A stretch of DNA of 64,000 bases from Lycium barbarum (taxonomy: Eukaryota; Streptophyta; Magnoliopsida; Solanales; Solanaceae), in assembly GCF_019175385.1 (NCBI RefSeq), contig NC_083339.1, positions 29,727,637 to 29,791,636 of the forward strand, read 5' to 3'. Shown piece by piece: positions 36,187-46,976 of the stretch. Positions within the stretch are counted from its first letter, which is position 1. Every line of letters starts with the position of its first letter. Both the position numbers and the translations under genes were made by a program. Below the pieces are notes generated by a model that saw nothing but the letters and a program-made list of their open reading frames with translations, did not search any database and had not been told where the DNA came from.

Positions 36187-36486
36187 TTATGCGATTTTAA
36201 TCTTCAGTTGAAGTATCAATTAATTAGTCACTTTGATTTTTGCTCTAATTTCTTATTTTTCTGGTTGCTACTTCATTATCTCGACGAAAAGGTCAAAAGG
36301 CCTTCGCTTACATATCTCCGCCTCATGATTCCTTTAATCATTTGTCCAGATTTGTAAAAAAGAAATAATTCGTATAATGAAATTTATAGTAATTAGTATG
36401 TTCATTATATTAGTATTTTTATTTCTGTTAGTCTCTAATACTTCAAATTGTAAACAATTCTTCAAATAATTCGTACAATGAAATTT
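36187..36486. other. Spacer with a ~110-bp tandem duplication split by the copia element
   Basis: The text TATGTTCATTATATTA followed by TTGTTAGTCTCTA at about 36398-36440 recurs right after the copia element (40912-40970). A local duplication therefore existed before the copia landed in one copy. Confidence 0.6.
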
Positions 36487-36491
36487 ATAAT

Positions 36492-37247
36492 TGTTAGGTT
36501 TTTAGGTTTTCCCTTCCTATGTGGAATTGGATTAATAAAACTCAATCCAATTTGGACCAGGCCACTTTTGCCCAAAATTTCCTCTCTATATAGGATTAAT
36601 TTAGGTCTTATTTTTAGAACATAAGAGTGAATTCATAGCAGCAATATAGAGAGAAAAACGTGAGAGAGAAAGTAGATTTTCGTCCAGAAATCTTTTGCTA
36701 CAGTAGTCCGCTTTAAATTGCGTTTTCCGATTTGTTAATCGTTGGATCGTGCTGAAATTTGAACTGGGGGTTTTCAACATCTGGTTCTTCGATTTCAACG
36801 GTGGAGATCAGATTTTCTGGTCTGTAGCTCCAGTTTTCGAGTACGAACAATAGCTTGTTTTTGGGGGTAATTTCTCTCCTTTCTTCACTAGTTTTGGTGC
36901 TATCTTTTATGTATTGTTGCTCCGTGCTTTGCTTTGTTGTTTTAGCCATTTGGAGAACATTGTTGTAACTCTTGTTGATTATAGTGGAGCTTTGTGGGCC
37001 GGAGGTCCCGTGGATGTTTCCTCTTCACCTTGAAGGGGTTTTACCATGTAAATTCGGTGTCTCTTGCATTCAATTTATTTTGCTTGCTTTGATATTTTAT
37101 TGTTAGCATAGCTGCTGCCCGGATTTCCATTTGTGCTAGTGTTTATTGTCTTCTCTTGGTTCAAATAGTGTGGGAAGTTTTGACTTGGGTATTTCTTCCG
37201 CTATTACCTCGTCGTGCAATTTGGTTATTGCTTGTTGCTTTCCAACA
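36492..37247 (+). repeat. 5' LTR of the copia element
   Basis: 756 bp, starts TGTTAGGTTT and ends TTCCAACA. Contains TATATAGG about 100 bp in (36594-36600), a plausible LTR promoter TATA. Followed by the primer-binding site. Confidence 0.95.
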
Positions 37248-37250
37248 AAG

Positions 37251-37262
37251 TGGTATCAGAGC
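37251..37262 (+). other. Copia primer-binding site (tRNA-Met)
   Basis: TGGTATCAGAGC, the standard initiator tRNA-Met complement of copia elements, 3 bp after the 5' LTR. Confidence 0.95.
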
Positions 37263-37299
37263 TTGTGGTTGTATTTGGTTGCGTTGATTGTCTATTTGA

Positions 37300-40085
37300 A
37301 TGATGGAGGCAAATATGAGCAAGATGTTTTGTTTAAATGGCGGTAATTACCATATTTAGAAAATCAAGATGAAAGAAATTGCATTTACCTGTGTTTGCTT
37401 CTAAGAAATCCGAGTCTATTGAAGATAAATAGTGGGAATTTGAGCACTTACAAGTTTGTGGCTATATTAGGCAATGGGTTGAAGATAATGTTCGAAATCA
37501 TATTGTGAATGAGACAAATGCTAAAAGCTTGAGACGCTTTATGCTTCGAAGACTGGAAATAATAAGTTGTTCCTACTGAAACAATTGATGAATATTAGAT
37601 ACAAAGAAGGAAGTCCTATTTCTGATCATATCAATGATTTTCAGGGTGTCCTTGATCAGCTGTCTGGAATGAGTGTCAAGTTTGATGAAGAAATACAGGG
37701 ACTTTGGCTTCTTAATACTTTGCCAGACTCTTGGGAAACCCTTAGAGTTTCTTTGACTAATTCTGCTCCCAGTGATGGTGTAACTATGGAATATGTTAAG
37801 AGTGGTGTTTTGAATGAAGAGATGAGAAGAAGATCTCAAGCTTCGTCTTCTTCAGCTTCGCAATCCGATGTTTTGGTTACTTAAGACAGAGGGAGAAGCA
37901 GTTTCAGAGGTCAAAATGATAGAGGTAAAAGTACAAGCAAGTCAAGAACCTCCAGGTGCAACAATCTTACATGTGACTATTGTCACTTGAAAGGGCACAT
38001 CAAGAAACATTGCTACAAGTTTAAAAGAGACCAGAAAATGCAAAAGAAAGAAGGCGATAATGAAAATCGTGTTGCTGTTGTTGCTGAAAATGATCTTCTT
38101 GTTGCTTGTGGTAAAAATAATATTAATCATGTTTGTAATGAGTCTACTTGGTTTGTGGATTCAGGTGCCACTTCTCATGTCACGCCAAAGAAGGAATTAT
38201 TTTCTTCTTATACTCCGGGTAATTTTGGAATGTTACGAATGGGCAATGATAGTGAGGTTAAGGTATTTGGCATTGGCACAGCTTTCTTGAAAAGTAAGAA
38301 CGGTTCGAGGTTGGTTCTTAACAATGTCAAGCATGCTCCAAATGTTCGTCTGAATTTAATTTCTGTAGGAAAGCTTGATGATAATGGTTATGATCAAACC
38401 ATTGGTGGTGGCCAGTGGAAGCTTCTTAGAGGTTCAATGATTGTGGCTCGAGGTAACAAGATGTCTGACTTGTACTTATTTCAGGGCTCCATTTGTGGTG
38501 ACTCAGTAAATTTGGTGGAGAATGATACTTCATCAGAGTTATGGTATAGAAGGCTGAGTCATATGAGCGAGAAGGGGATTGATAATTTGGCTAAGAAGAA
38601 TTTGCTTTCTGGAGTGAAACAAGCAGAGTTAAAGAGATGTGTTCATTGCTTAGCTGGGAAACAGAAAAAAGTTTCCTTTTAGAGTCATTCGCCTTCAAGA
38701 AAGCTTGATTTGCTGGAGTTGGTACATTCTGATTTATGTGGTCCTTTTAAGGTAAGCTCTCGTGGTGGTACACTTTACGTTGTGACCTTTATTGATGATC
38801 ATTCTCGCAAACTCTGGGTATTTCCTTTAAAGTCCAAGAATCAAGTACTTGATGTGTTCAAAACTTTTCAGGCCTTGGTTGAGAGACAGATAGGGAAGAA
38901 ACTAAAATGCATCCGCTCAGACAATGGTGGTGAATACATTGGTCCCTTTGATAATTATTATAGACAGCAGGGTATTCAACATCAAAAAACTCCTCCAAAT
39001 ACTCCTCGGTTAAATGGTCTAGCAAAGAGGATGAACAGAACTCTAGTTGAGAGGGTTAGATGTTGCTTTTAGATGCTAAGCTGCCAGATTCATTTTGGGC
39101 AGAAGCACTCAATACTGCTACTTATATTATCAATTTATCTCCTACTGTTGCTTTGGATGGTGATGTCCCTGACAGAGTTTGGTTTGGTAAGGATGTCTCT
39201 TATACTCATCTGAGAGTCTTTAGGTGTAAGGCTTTTGTGCATGTTCCTAAGGATGAGGGGTCAAAGCTGGAAGTTAAAACTAGGCAATGTATCTTCATTG
39301 GTTATGGTCATGACTAATTTGGCTATCGTTTCTATGATCCAGTTGAGAAGAAACTTGTTAGAAGCCGTGATGTTGTGTTCTTTGAAGACCAGGCAATTGA
39401 AGATATTGACAAAGCTAAGAAGGTTGATTCTCAGAGCAATGAAAGCTTAGTTGATGTTGATCCAGTTCCTGTGACTGTTGCACCTGAAGAAAATCTTCAA
39501 ATAATGAAGATCAAGTTGATAATGAAGATAGTGATCATGTTCAGAATGACCAGCATGATGTTGTTGATGCTTCAAGGGAAGATGATGTGGTTGGCCAGCA
39601 ACCGGCTGCTATTGATGTTCCAGAGAATTCTCTCAGAAGATCTATTAGAGAGAAAATACCTTCATCTCGTTATTTTCCCAATGAGTTTGTACTCTTGACT
39701 GATGGGGGAGAACCTGAAAGTTTTGATGAAGCCATGGACAGTGAAGAAAAAAGAAAGGTAGTTTGATGCTATGCAAGATGAGATTAAATCCTTGCATGAT
39801 AATCATACATTTGATCTGGTTAAGCTTCCTAGAGACAGAAAAGCTTTGAAAAATAGGTGGGTTTTCAGGGTGAAACATAAAGATGGTAACCCAGTTCCAC
39901 GGTACAAGGCTAGATTGGTTGTCAAGGGCTTTAATTAAAAATATATACCCGTGGGGCTTACGCCTCGTCGGGGCAAATGTAAAACGCCTGCCTTACGCCC
40001 CCGCCTTTTAAAACACTGCTCCAGTTGTAAAGATGTCATCCATTCAGGTTGTTCTGGGCTTGGCTGCAAGTCTAGATTTAGAGTG
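37300..40085 (+). pseudogene. Copia gag-pol polyprotein, multiply broken
   Basis: Readable in order: gag start (ATGATGGAGGCA at 37300), gag body (37567-37884), zinc knuckle CDYCHLKGHIKKHC (about 37974-38015), protease WFVDSGATSH (about 38150), GAG-pre-integrase (LWYRRLSHMSEKG) with HHCC residues, integrase core (HSDLCGPF, then RSDNGGEY at about 38918), and the first part of reverse transcriptase (KNRWVFRVKHKDGNP to KARLVVKGFN at about 39935). Stops occur at about 37882, 38680 and 39070, and there are frame changes in gag and before RT. The integrase glutamate expected in NGVAERMNRTL is lysine here (NGLAKRMNRTL). After 39935 comes 78 bp of hAT end, then a short RT piece (PVVKMSSIQVVLGLAASLDL). 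The RT active site and RNase H are absent. Confidence 0.9.
39941..40018. mobile_element. hAT right-end fragment inside copia pol
   Basis: ATACCCGTGGGGCTTACGCC through CCGCCTTTTAAAACACTG matches the right end of the element at 33361-34600 (about 34521-34600). The rest of that element and a few codons of copia RT are missing, so an insertion followed by deletion is the simplest reading. Confidence 0.75.
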
Positions 40086-40126
40086 TTGTTGCTTGATCGC
40101 GGGGATGGCGATTTTCTCCACATAGT

Positions 40127-40141
40127 CGGGAGGGGGAGAAT
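40127..40141 (+). other. Copia polypurine tract
   Basis: GGGAGGGGGAGAAT lies immediately before the 3' LTR, the priming site for plus-strand DNA synthesis. Confidence 0.85.
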
Positions 40142-40904
40142 TGTTAGGTTTTTGGGTTTTCCCTTCTTATGTGGAATTAGATTAATAAAACTCAATCCAA
40201 TTTGGACCAGGCCACTTTTGCCAAAATTTCCTCTATATATAGGATCAATTTAGGTCTTATTTTTAGAACACAAAAGTGAATTCATAGCAGCCGTATAGAG
40301 AGAAAAACGTGAGAGAGAAAGTAGATTTTCGTCCAGAAATTTTCTGCTACAGCGGTCCGCTTTAATTTACGTTTTCCGATTCGTTAACCGTTGGATCGTA
40401 CTGAAATTTGAACTGGGGGTTCTCAACATCTGGTTCTTCGATTTGAATGGTGGAGATCGGATTTTCTGATCTGTAGCTCTAGTTTTCGAGTAAGAATAGT
40501 AGCTTTTTTTTGGGGAGGGGGGGTGATTTCTCTCCTTTCTTCACTTATTTTGGTGCTATCTTTTATGTATTGTTGCTCGTGCTTGGCTTTGTTGTTGTAG
40601 CCATTTGGAGAACATTATTGTAACTCTTGTTGATTATAGTGGAGCTTTTGTGGGCCGGAGGTCCCGTGGATGTTTCTTCTTCACCTTGAAGGGGTTTTAC
40701 CACGTAAATTCAGTGTCTCTTGCATTCAATTTATTTTTGCTTGCTTTGCTATTTTATTGTTAGTATAGCTGCTGCCCGGATTTCCATTTGTGCTAGTGTT
40801 TATTGTCTTCTCTTGGTTCAAATAGTGTGGAAAGTTTTGACTTGGGTATTTCTTCCGCTGTTACCTCGTCGTGCAATTTGATTATTACTTGTTTCTTCCC
40901 AACA
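40142..40904 (+). repeat. 3' LTR of the copia element
   Basis: 763 bp, starts TGTTAGGTTT and ends TTCCCAACA, followed by target duplication ATAAT. Differs from the 5' LTR by scattered substitutions and small indels, e.g. a longer G-rich tract near 40514-40523. Confidence 0.95.
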
Positions 40905-40909
40905 ATAAT

Positions 40910-42376
40910 TATTATGTTCATTATATTACTATTTTTATATTTGTTAGTCTCTATTACTTCAGATCTGTAAAAAAATTCTATGAGCTTTTACCTAAATTTT
41001 TTTTTCTCGCAGAAGTTTTTTTTCCCGACTAGAGCTTATTATCAAGATAGAGAGAGAAAATTTATAATTCGTATTTTAATTTTCGTGAAATATCTATTAC
41101 TTCATATCTAAAATTTGTCTATGAGTTCTAATCTAAAATTGTAATGATATTTTAAAGAATTATTGATACATGGCTTGACCAAGAGTCTAAAATATAGAAA
41201 GAGTAGCAATTGGAAAAGATACATGACAATTTTGCATGAAAAATTTATTGACGATAAGGAATCCACTTGTCATTATTTTGAAGAGTTTTATTGCCTGTAA
41301 ATAGGCACTTTACGTGGAATGAAAATGCTATCATCAGAAAGCCTTCAAATCCTTTTGTAACTCCCATGTTCTCTCTCTACCATTTGCATCTTTTTTTATT
41401 TTATTTTATTGTCCTCTTCTTGTTTTTACTTTTAATTTTTCCTTCTAAAAAACTTTCTGGTTGTTACGGTTCATTTTTACGCGAGGCATAAAAGCTAATA
41501 ATTCATAGTTGTGGACTCTTTTTGAATTTATTTATTTTTTAGAGCTCGCCACCTAATTTGTTTATGCAAATTAGGAAAACCAATTTAAAAGCTTTTATTC
41601 AAACAAAACAAAAGATAAAATCTTTAAATATCAGAGTTCGGGTTAGGGTCCATGTGATTTCCCGAGAAAGGTATTAGACACCCGGCATTAAGAATCCGCA
41701 AAATGTAATTGACCTTCGAGTTTCATAGTGTGATTTTTGTATTATTTGCTTAAAATGTGTTTAAAGTTGTATATAAAGTCATGGCATATCAAAATGGTTT
41801 CATAAAAGTGAAAGTCCTTTTATTTCTTTTTCAAAAGAGTTGAGTCTTCCCGGAAGAAAATACGTATAAGGTTTTTAAATAGTTATTTCACTTTTCGCAT
41901 CAAAACACACTCAATATTTCCCTTAAGTAGAGTTCAACTTAATTTAGTCCCAAGTGGCATAATCTATTTGTCCTTATAAGTTTTGAAAAAATGTTCAAGT
42001 ACATGTCTTTTAAATGTGTCATAAAATTTATATAACTTTACCAAAATCTTTATTCTTTTTGTTTATAAGCTATAAAAATCCTCCTTTTCCTTTTTTACTT
42101 AAGTGAAGTTCAGCCACATTCTTTGTTATGAAATCCCTTCTTAAACTTGGACTAAATTGAAATCCTTTTGTTTATTCAACTTTATGTGGGCTAGGCCCAA
42201 AAGACTTTAAAAGGAAAAACATTTAATCATTTTGAATCCCTTTTTGCAAATAAACTTCTTTTTTAGAAATGAAATCCTTTCTCCAAATTTTCTTTCGAAA
42301 ACAATCCTAAGCTGAAGAAAAAATGATTTGTTTTGAAATATGCTACTATTTCGTTTCCATTTTTTAAAGGAAAAAA
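40910..42376. other. Non-coding spacer with reverse Ogre-like fragment
   Basis: 40910-41530 is AT-rich with no gene. At 41541-41715, read on the minus strand, lies GGTGGCGAGC together with text (ATTAGACACCC, ATTTCCCGAGAAAGG on the plus strand) resembling the 3' LTR part of Ogre/Tat elements, also seen in plus orientation near 3870-4040. No ends were found. Confidence 0.4.
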
Positions 42377-43446
42377 CTTTATGTCACGACCCATTTCGCG
42401 AGTCATGATGACACCCACACCATTCCCTGGTGGGCGAACCATTCCCTTAGTCACATCATTTTTTTTTTAAAAAAAAGACATGTAGAAATGAATACGAAAT
42501 TTATATTAAAAAGACTTCCTTTACGCGTATAACAATGCAGAAATATTTGAAAATGTTACAACCCTAAAACCTGGTCTTAACTAGTACAAGAGTTTCTAAA
42601 ATGAAATACATTATCTGAATACTGAAATTATAAGTCAGTAAGTAATGGAATAAGATACAACTTGTAGAAAAGGAAATAGACATAATAACATAAGAAGCGA
42701 TCCAGGGCTGCAGGTCCGGCTAGTAACTCACCCTAAGTCTCTGATGGATACCCTCAGGATCAGTCACGAGGTCTCGAACAAAACTTGGATCAACTCTGTA
42801 CTGTACAAGGACTGCAGCAAGAGTATCATGAGTACAACACTAGTACTCTAAGGCATCATCGACCGACAATGATTAGATAATGCATATAATACGAAGAAAT
42901 CGACAAGTAGAGCAAACAAAATAATTAAGTACAGTCACGAAATCAATGCTTCAAGTAAAAGTGTAGAATGAGTATGTAAATCACCAAGTAAGCAGTCATG
43001 AAATAATGAATGAATGTAATGCAATGTAGTGCCACACATGCCAACTCTCCACTCTCGTACACACATGCTAAGGGCTATGCCTCAAAGTCATGACCCATGG
43101 GGGATAGTCCATGTACCAATTGCCACATAGGCCATCATTCTTACCAATTGCCCCACAAGCTATCATTCTTATCAATTGCCACAAATGCTATCATTCTGAC
43201 CAATTGCCACACAGGCCATCGCTCTTGCTCTTCGACAAAGACCTCGGAGGCTATCAATCATTTTCTCACCATCGTAACCAATCATGTATGTAAATGGAAG
43301 GCATGTCAATGCATGGAATCAAATTCAACAACATTGCAAATCATAGAACCAATAAATGCATGTCATGAATGCTGAACACAACTCAAGTTGTTAATATTAT
43401 CCTTTTATTTTCATGAGATAAGTGAGATATCAAGTGACACGGTAAA

Positions 43447-46332
43447 TGTCACGACCCAACCCGCCATGACTGACACCCACACTACTCCTAGTGGGCGAAC
43501 CAATACGCCTAACCATCTACTCATTCAAGTCCATTCTTAGTTAACCAATTCATAACAGTTAAAAACAAGATAAATGAATAAATAGTCATGCCATAAAATA
43601 ATAACGTAAATGCGGAAGTCCTAACTATTACAACCCCAAAATCCGAAAGTCACCGTACAAAGACTCTAACCCAAAACATGTCTATGGAATGTATACTGTC
43701 TGAAATAAATAACCATCAATGTCTGGAATGGAAATAGACATTAGAAAAAGAGAAGATCTTCGGGCGGCCTTGATACAAGCCGAGTTGCCTCAAAGATGTT
43801 GTCATGGGTCGTCTCGGGAAGTCAAAGGGTGGATGATAGCATGGGAGGACTGATTGGAGATGGATGCACATTGAAGGGGCCAAACGAGCGAGGAAGGCTA
43901 TGTATGCAAGAGGCCACATTCGCAAATTCAAGATTTCTATCTCCACAAGACTAACCAAACAAGGCTCTTGCCTCATTAATGGCATTTATGTAATAATAGG
44001 GTCTTATATTATTTAGTTAGTATAAATAACTAGTCTTTTATTTCATTAGGGAGCTTTTGATGAATTGATGAATATATTGAGTGTTTTAGGGTTATCTCTA
44101 GAGAGAGAAACTTGTGAGAGGCCTTTGGTAGGCTCATGTTGAATCTTGTATTGTTGAGAGGTTGGTTGCTTGGGAATTCAATTCCCTTGAGGTCAACTTA
44201 AGAATTTGGTGTTTCTTTTGATGATAATTTAGAGGTCTTAGTTTTATATAACTTTGGTTGTGTCAAATTATCTATCTTTTCTTTTCCTTTTGTTTATCTT
44301 CTTAATTTCTCGTTTCCGCGTATCCGTTCTTGTATCAGGCCTGACATGAATAAAATTCACTGTCAATCTATCAACGAACGGCCTCAACGCTAAATATGAG
44401 GTCGGGTAGCAGTCTCTGGATCACAACCTGCACTCAAAAGAATGCAGCAAGGTAGTATCAGTATAAACACTATGTACCGGTAGATATCATAGGCGGACTA
44501 AGATTAGTATCATGCATAAATCATAAAATCAATAAAATAGACAGACCAGTCAACAACACATAATCAAATAGCCCAATAATAAGTCAACCAATGATATTAA
44601 CAATCAAGTCACCCAATGATATCAAAAACCAAGTCAACGGAAGTAAACAACGGAAATAAGTCTACCAACAACATTCTCATTACTCAGCCTCTGACCACTC
44701 GTGTACACACATGCTATTTGGTGTCATCGCCCAATAGTCATGACCTGCAGAGGACCCATGGTGTCCATGTACCACTCGTTCTTAAACGAACCTCGGACCA
44801 TGAGCCTATAATCTAGGTCACATCCTAACTCCCGGGCAAATGTGTCTTTTCATGTCTGGGTCTCATCTTCACTCCTGGTCAAATGAGCCTTTCTATATAT
44901 ATATATATATATATATTTCTTGCCACATCACTTTCAACAATCGATTAACAATTTGTATCTCAATTTCATCAAGAAGATCATAATAACTTCTCATCAGAAT
45001 TATCATCAAACGGTAGGTCACAACACAACAAATAGTGGCACTAAGCCCACATAATCACCCAATCAATAACATATAGGAATTCAACCACACATATTATGCC
45101 TGAAGACTAGACATGCTTTCTCCTATCAATTTCATAACACATACAATCAAATAATCAAAGTCTAACTCAAGTAGACCGTAACCTACCTCAACTGCAGAGC
45201 TGGAACAATGCGAATCACTCCGTTATAGCCTTTCCCTTCCGTAAAGCCTCGGAACGCTCAAAGTCAATTAAGATGTTAAATGAGTCACAAACACTCTAGT
45301 CAACAATATCAATACAATGAACACCCTTCCACCTTACCCCTTTCTAATGGGTGAATGATTACTAGGCGTAAATCATCCTAACGTTGGCCTTAGCAACCAC
45401 AACTATCAATTTATAAGATTATTCAACCAAGTTATCTCTTACAAGCTGTTTCTATAGTCAAGCTACAATTTTTATGAAACTATAAGTCTCAATTCACTTA
45501 CTTCATGTCTCTAATGGTTCAATTCTTTATTAGAAAGTGATAACCCCAAGCCTTTAAATGATAATCCCACAACAACAATCATAAACCACCAACTATTGAA
45601 AGTCTATTGAGTTCTAGGATTATTATTCCCAATTCGCCGGAATTGAGAAGACTTACCTCTCAAGGATATTCTTGCCCTGGCTTAGAATTTCTCCCTAGGT
45701 GCTCTTTGGAAACTGTTTTGAAGTTTTATGAATAAAGAATTCAAAATTAAGTGTTTAAAACTTGGGATTCTATCCCCGTCGACCGCTGCGGCGGTCAAAC
45801 CGTCGCTGCGGCGGTCAAACTATAGCGGGCAAATGCCCGCTGTAGCGGACCAACTCTAAAACTTTCCTCCGTTGTGGCGGGCATGTTTCTGCTATAGCGC
45901 TATCGCTACCGCGGTCTAGTGCCCGCCATAGCGCACACCCAAACCTGACTGACTGCGGCTGCGAGAGGTCCATCACTATGGCGGTCCCGCCGCAGCTGTA
46001 ATTCGTCCGCTGCAGCAGTACCACTGAACCAGTGAGCTCACTAATTTTACACTTTTTAACTCTACCACCCAACACTTCATTCGAGACCTCACAAACACAA
46101 ATAAAACATGTACATTGATAAAAAAAACACCATACGGACTCACCCGTGGCCTCGGAATCCCCAACGGAGACCCCCCCTCCAATGGACTCAACACAATCAA
46201 ACAATGATCACATCAAGTTTTCAGTTCGTAGACTTATACATTCGAGTTTCTATTAGCTCGTTCTACCCTTGGGAAGGTTCTATTTGGTCGGGTGATCCTA
46301 GATCTTCCATAATGACTGGAAGGGTCGTTACT
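43447..46332 (-). mobile_element. Inner solo LTR (gypsy), second layer
   Basis: Begins TGTCACGACCCAACCC and ends AAGGGTCGTTACT (final A mutated to T), with GTAAA duplicated (43442-43446 and 46333-46337). Closely similar in layout to the solo LTR at 53452: the GTGGGCGAACC start region, GCGGAA motif, AAAGATCTTC(A/G)GGCGGCC, and a GC-rich GCGGCGGTC block (about 45780-46020). Contains a third-layer solo LTR at 43771-44337. Non-coding. Confidence 0.85.
43771..44337. mobile_element. Small solo LTR, third layer
   Basis: 567 bp with TG...CA ends forming a 9-bp inverted pair (TGATACAAG ... CTTGTATCA), flanked by GGCCT on both sides (43766-43770 and 44338-44342). The host LTR text (GGCGGCC...CTCAACGCTAAATATGAGGTC) resumes shortly after and aligns with the uninterrupted copy at 53752-53822. 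It could be a solo LTR or a very small TRIM-like element; no internal primer site was seen. Confidence 0.8.
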
Positions 46333-46355
46333 GTAAATCAATCAATAATCACAAC

Positions 46356-46976
46356 TAGGGGTGGGCATAGTACGGTATTTGAAAATTCGGTGCTGTAATT
46401 TCGATTTTTAGTTTCTAAAAATACTATACCATTGCCATACCAAATTAATTCGGTATGGTTCGGTATTTTTAAGTTTGGTTTTGTTATTTTGCGGTACGGT
46501 ATATCGGTAGTTGTTCGACTTTGACTTACATATACTCAAATCGTAGTGAATTATCACTTCGGCAACTCAAGAAATGTCTCAATTATATTGTACTAACCCC
46601 TTACACATGTAAAAGTATTCAAAATAAAGTACAAGCAATCTACTTCATAAATCAATTACACAAAAAGGACATTTAAATCAAGATAAAGTAGTCAAAGTTC
46701 CAACATTTAAACAATTAATTTTCTAATAATACTAGTTCATATATTTGTTAGTATTATAATACTAAGATTTATGAATTGTATATGTAACTATATACTTCGG
46801 TATGGTATTCAGTATTTCGGTATTTTCTTTATGAATACCGAATACTGTACCGAATACCGAACTTTTTTAAATGGCATACCATATAACATATCAAATACCA
46901 TAATACCGAAACTGTGGTATAAAAAATGTCGGTTTCGGTATGGTAATCGGTATCTACCATACCATGCCCACCCCTA
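46356..46976. mobile_element. hAT-type MITE (TAGGGGTGGGCA ends)
   Basis: 621 bp, starts TAGGGGTGGGCAT and ends ATGCCCACCCCTA, a perfect 13-bp inverted repeat, with ATCACAAC duplicated (46348-46355 and 46977-46984). Subterminal regions are full of CGGTATGGTA-like inverted repeats. Non-coding. Sits in the outer solo LTR, just after the inner one. Confidence 0.92.

Larger units (their letters stand above)
36492..40904 (+). mobile_element. Ty1/copia retrotransposon, degenerate, with both LTRs
   Basis: A complete structure 4413 bp long: 5' LTR, tRNA-Met primer site, broken gag-pol, polypurine tract, 3' LTR, and identical ATAAT target duplications (36487-36491 and 40905-40909). The two LTRs differ at roughly 5% of positions over the part I compared by eye (first ~110 bp), so the insertion is not recent. 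Most of reverse transcriptase and RNase H is missing and a hAT end fragment sits in the gap. Domain order (protease-integrase-RT) is copia; gag and pol wording resembles the Tork/Tnt1 branch (inference). Confidence 0.95.

Noticed and set aside
39951..40253. 100-residue plus-strand frame
   Set aside because: Runs across a hAT fragment, a scrap of RT and the copia LTR; not a gene.
43097..43375. Frames with repeated CHTGH / NCH motifs suggesting a zinc-rich protein
   Set aside because: Arises from short repeats (CAATTGCCACA...) in LTR sequence; no start context and it lies inside a solo LTR.
45815..46204. 129-residue minus-strand frame in the GC-rich block
   Set aside because: Product of the GCGGCGGTC repeats of a gypsy LTR; the same block recurs at 55170-55345.
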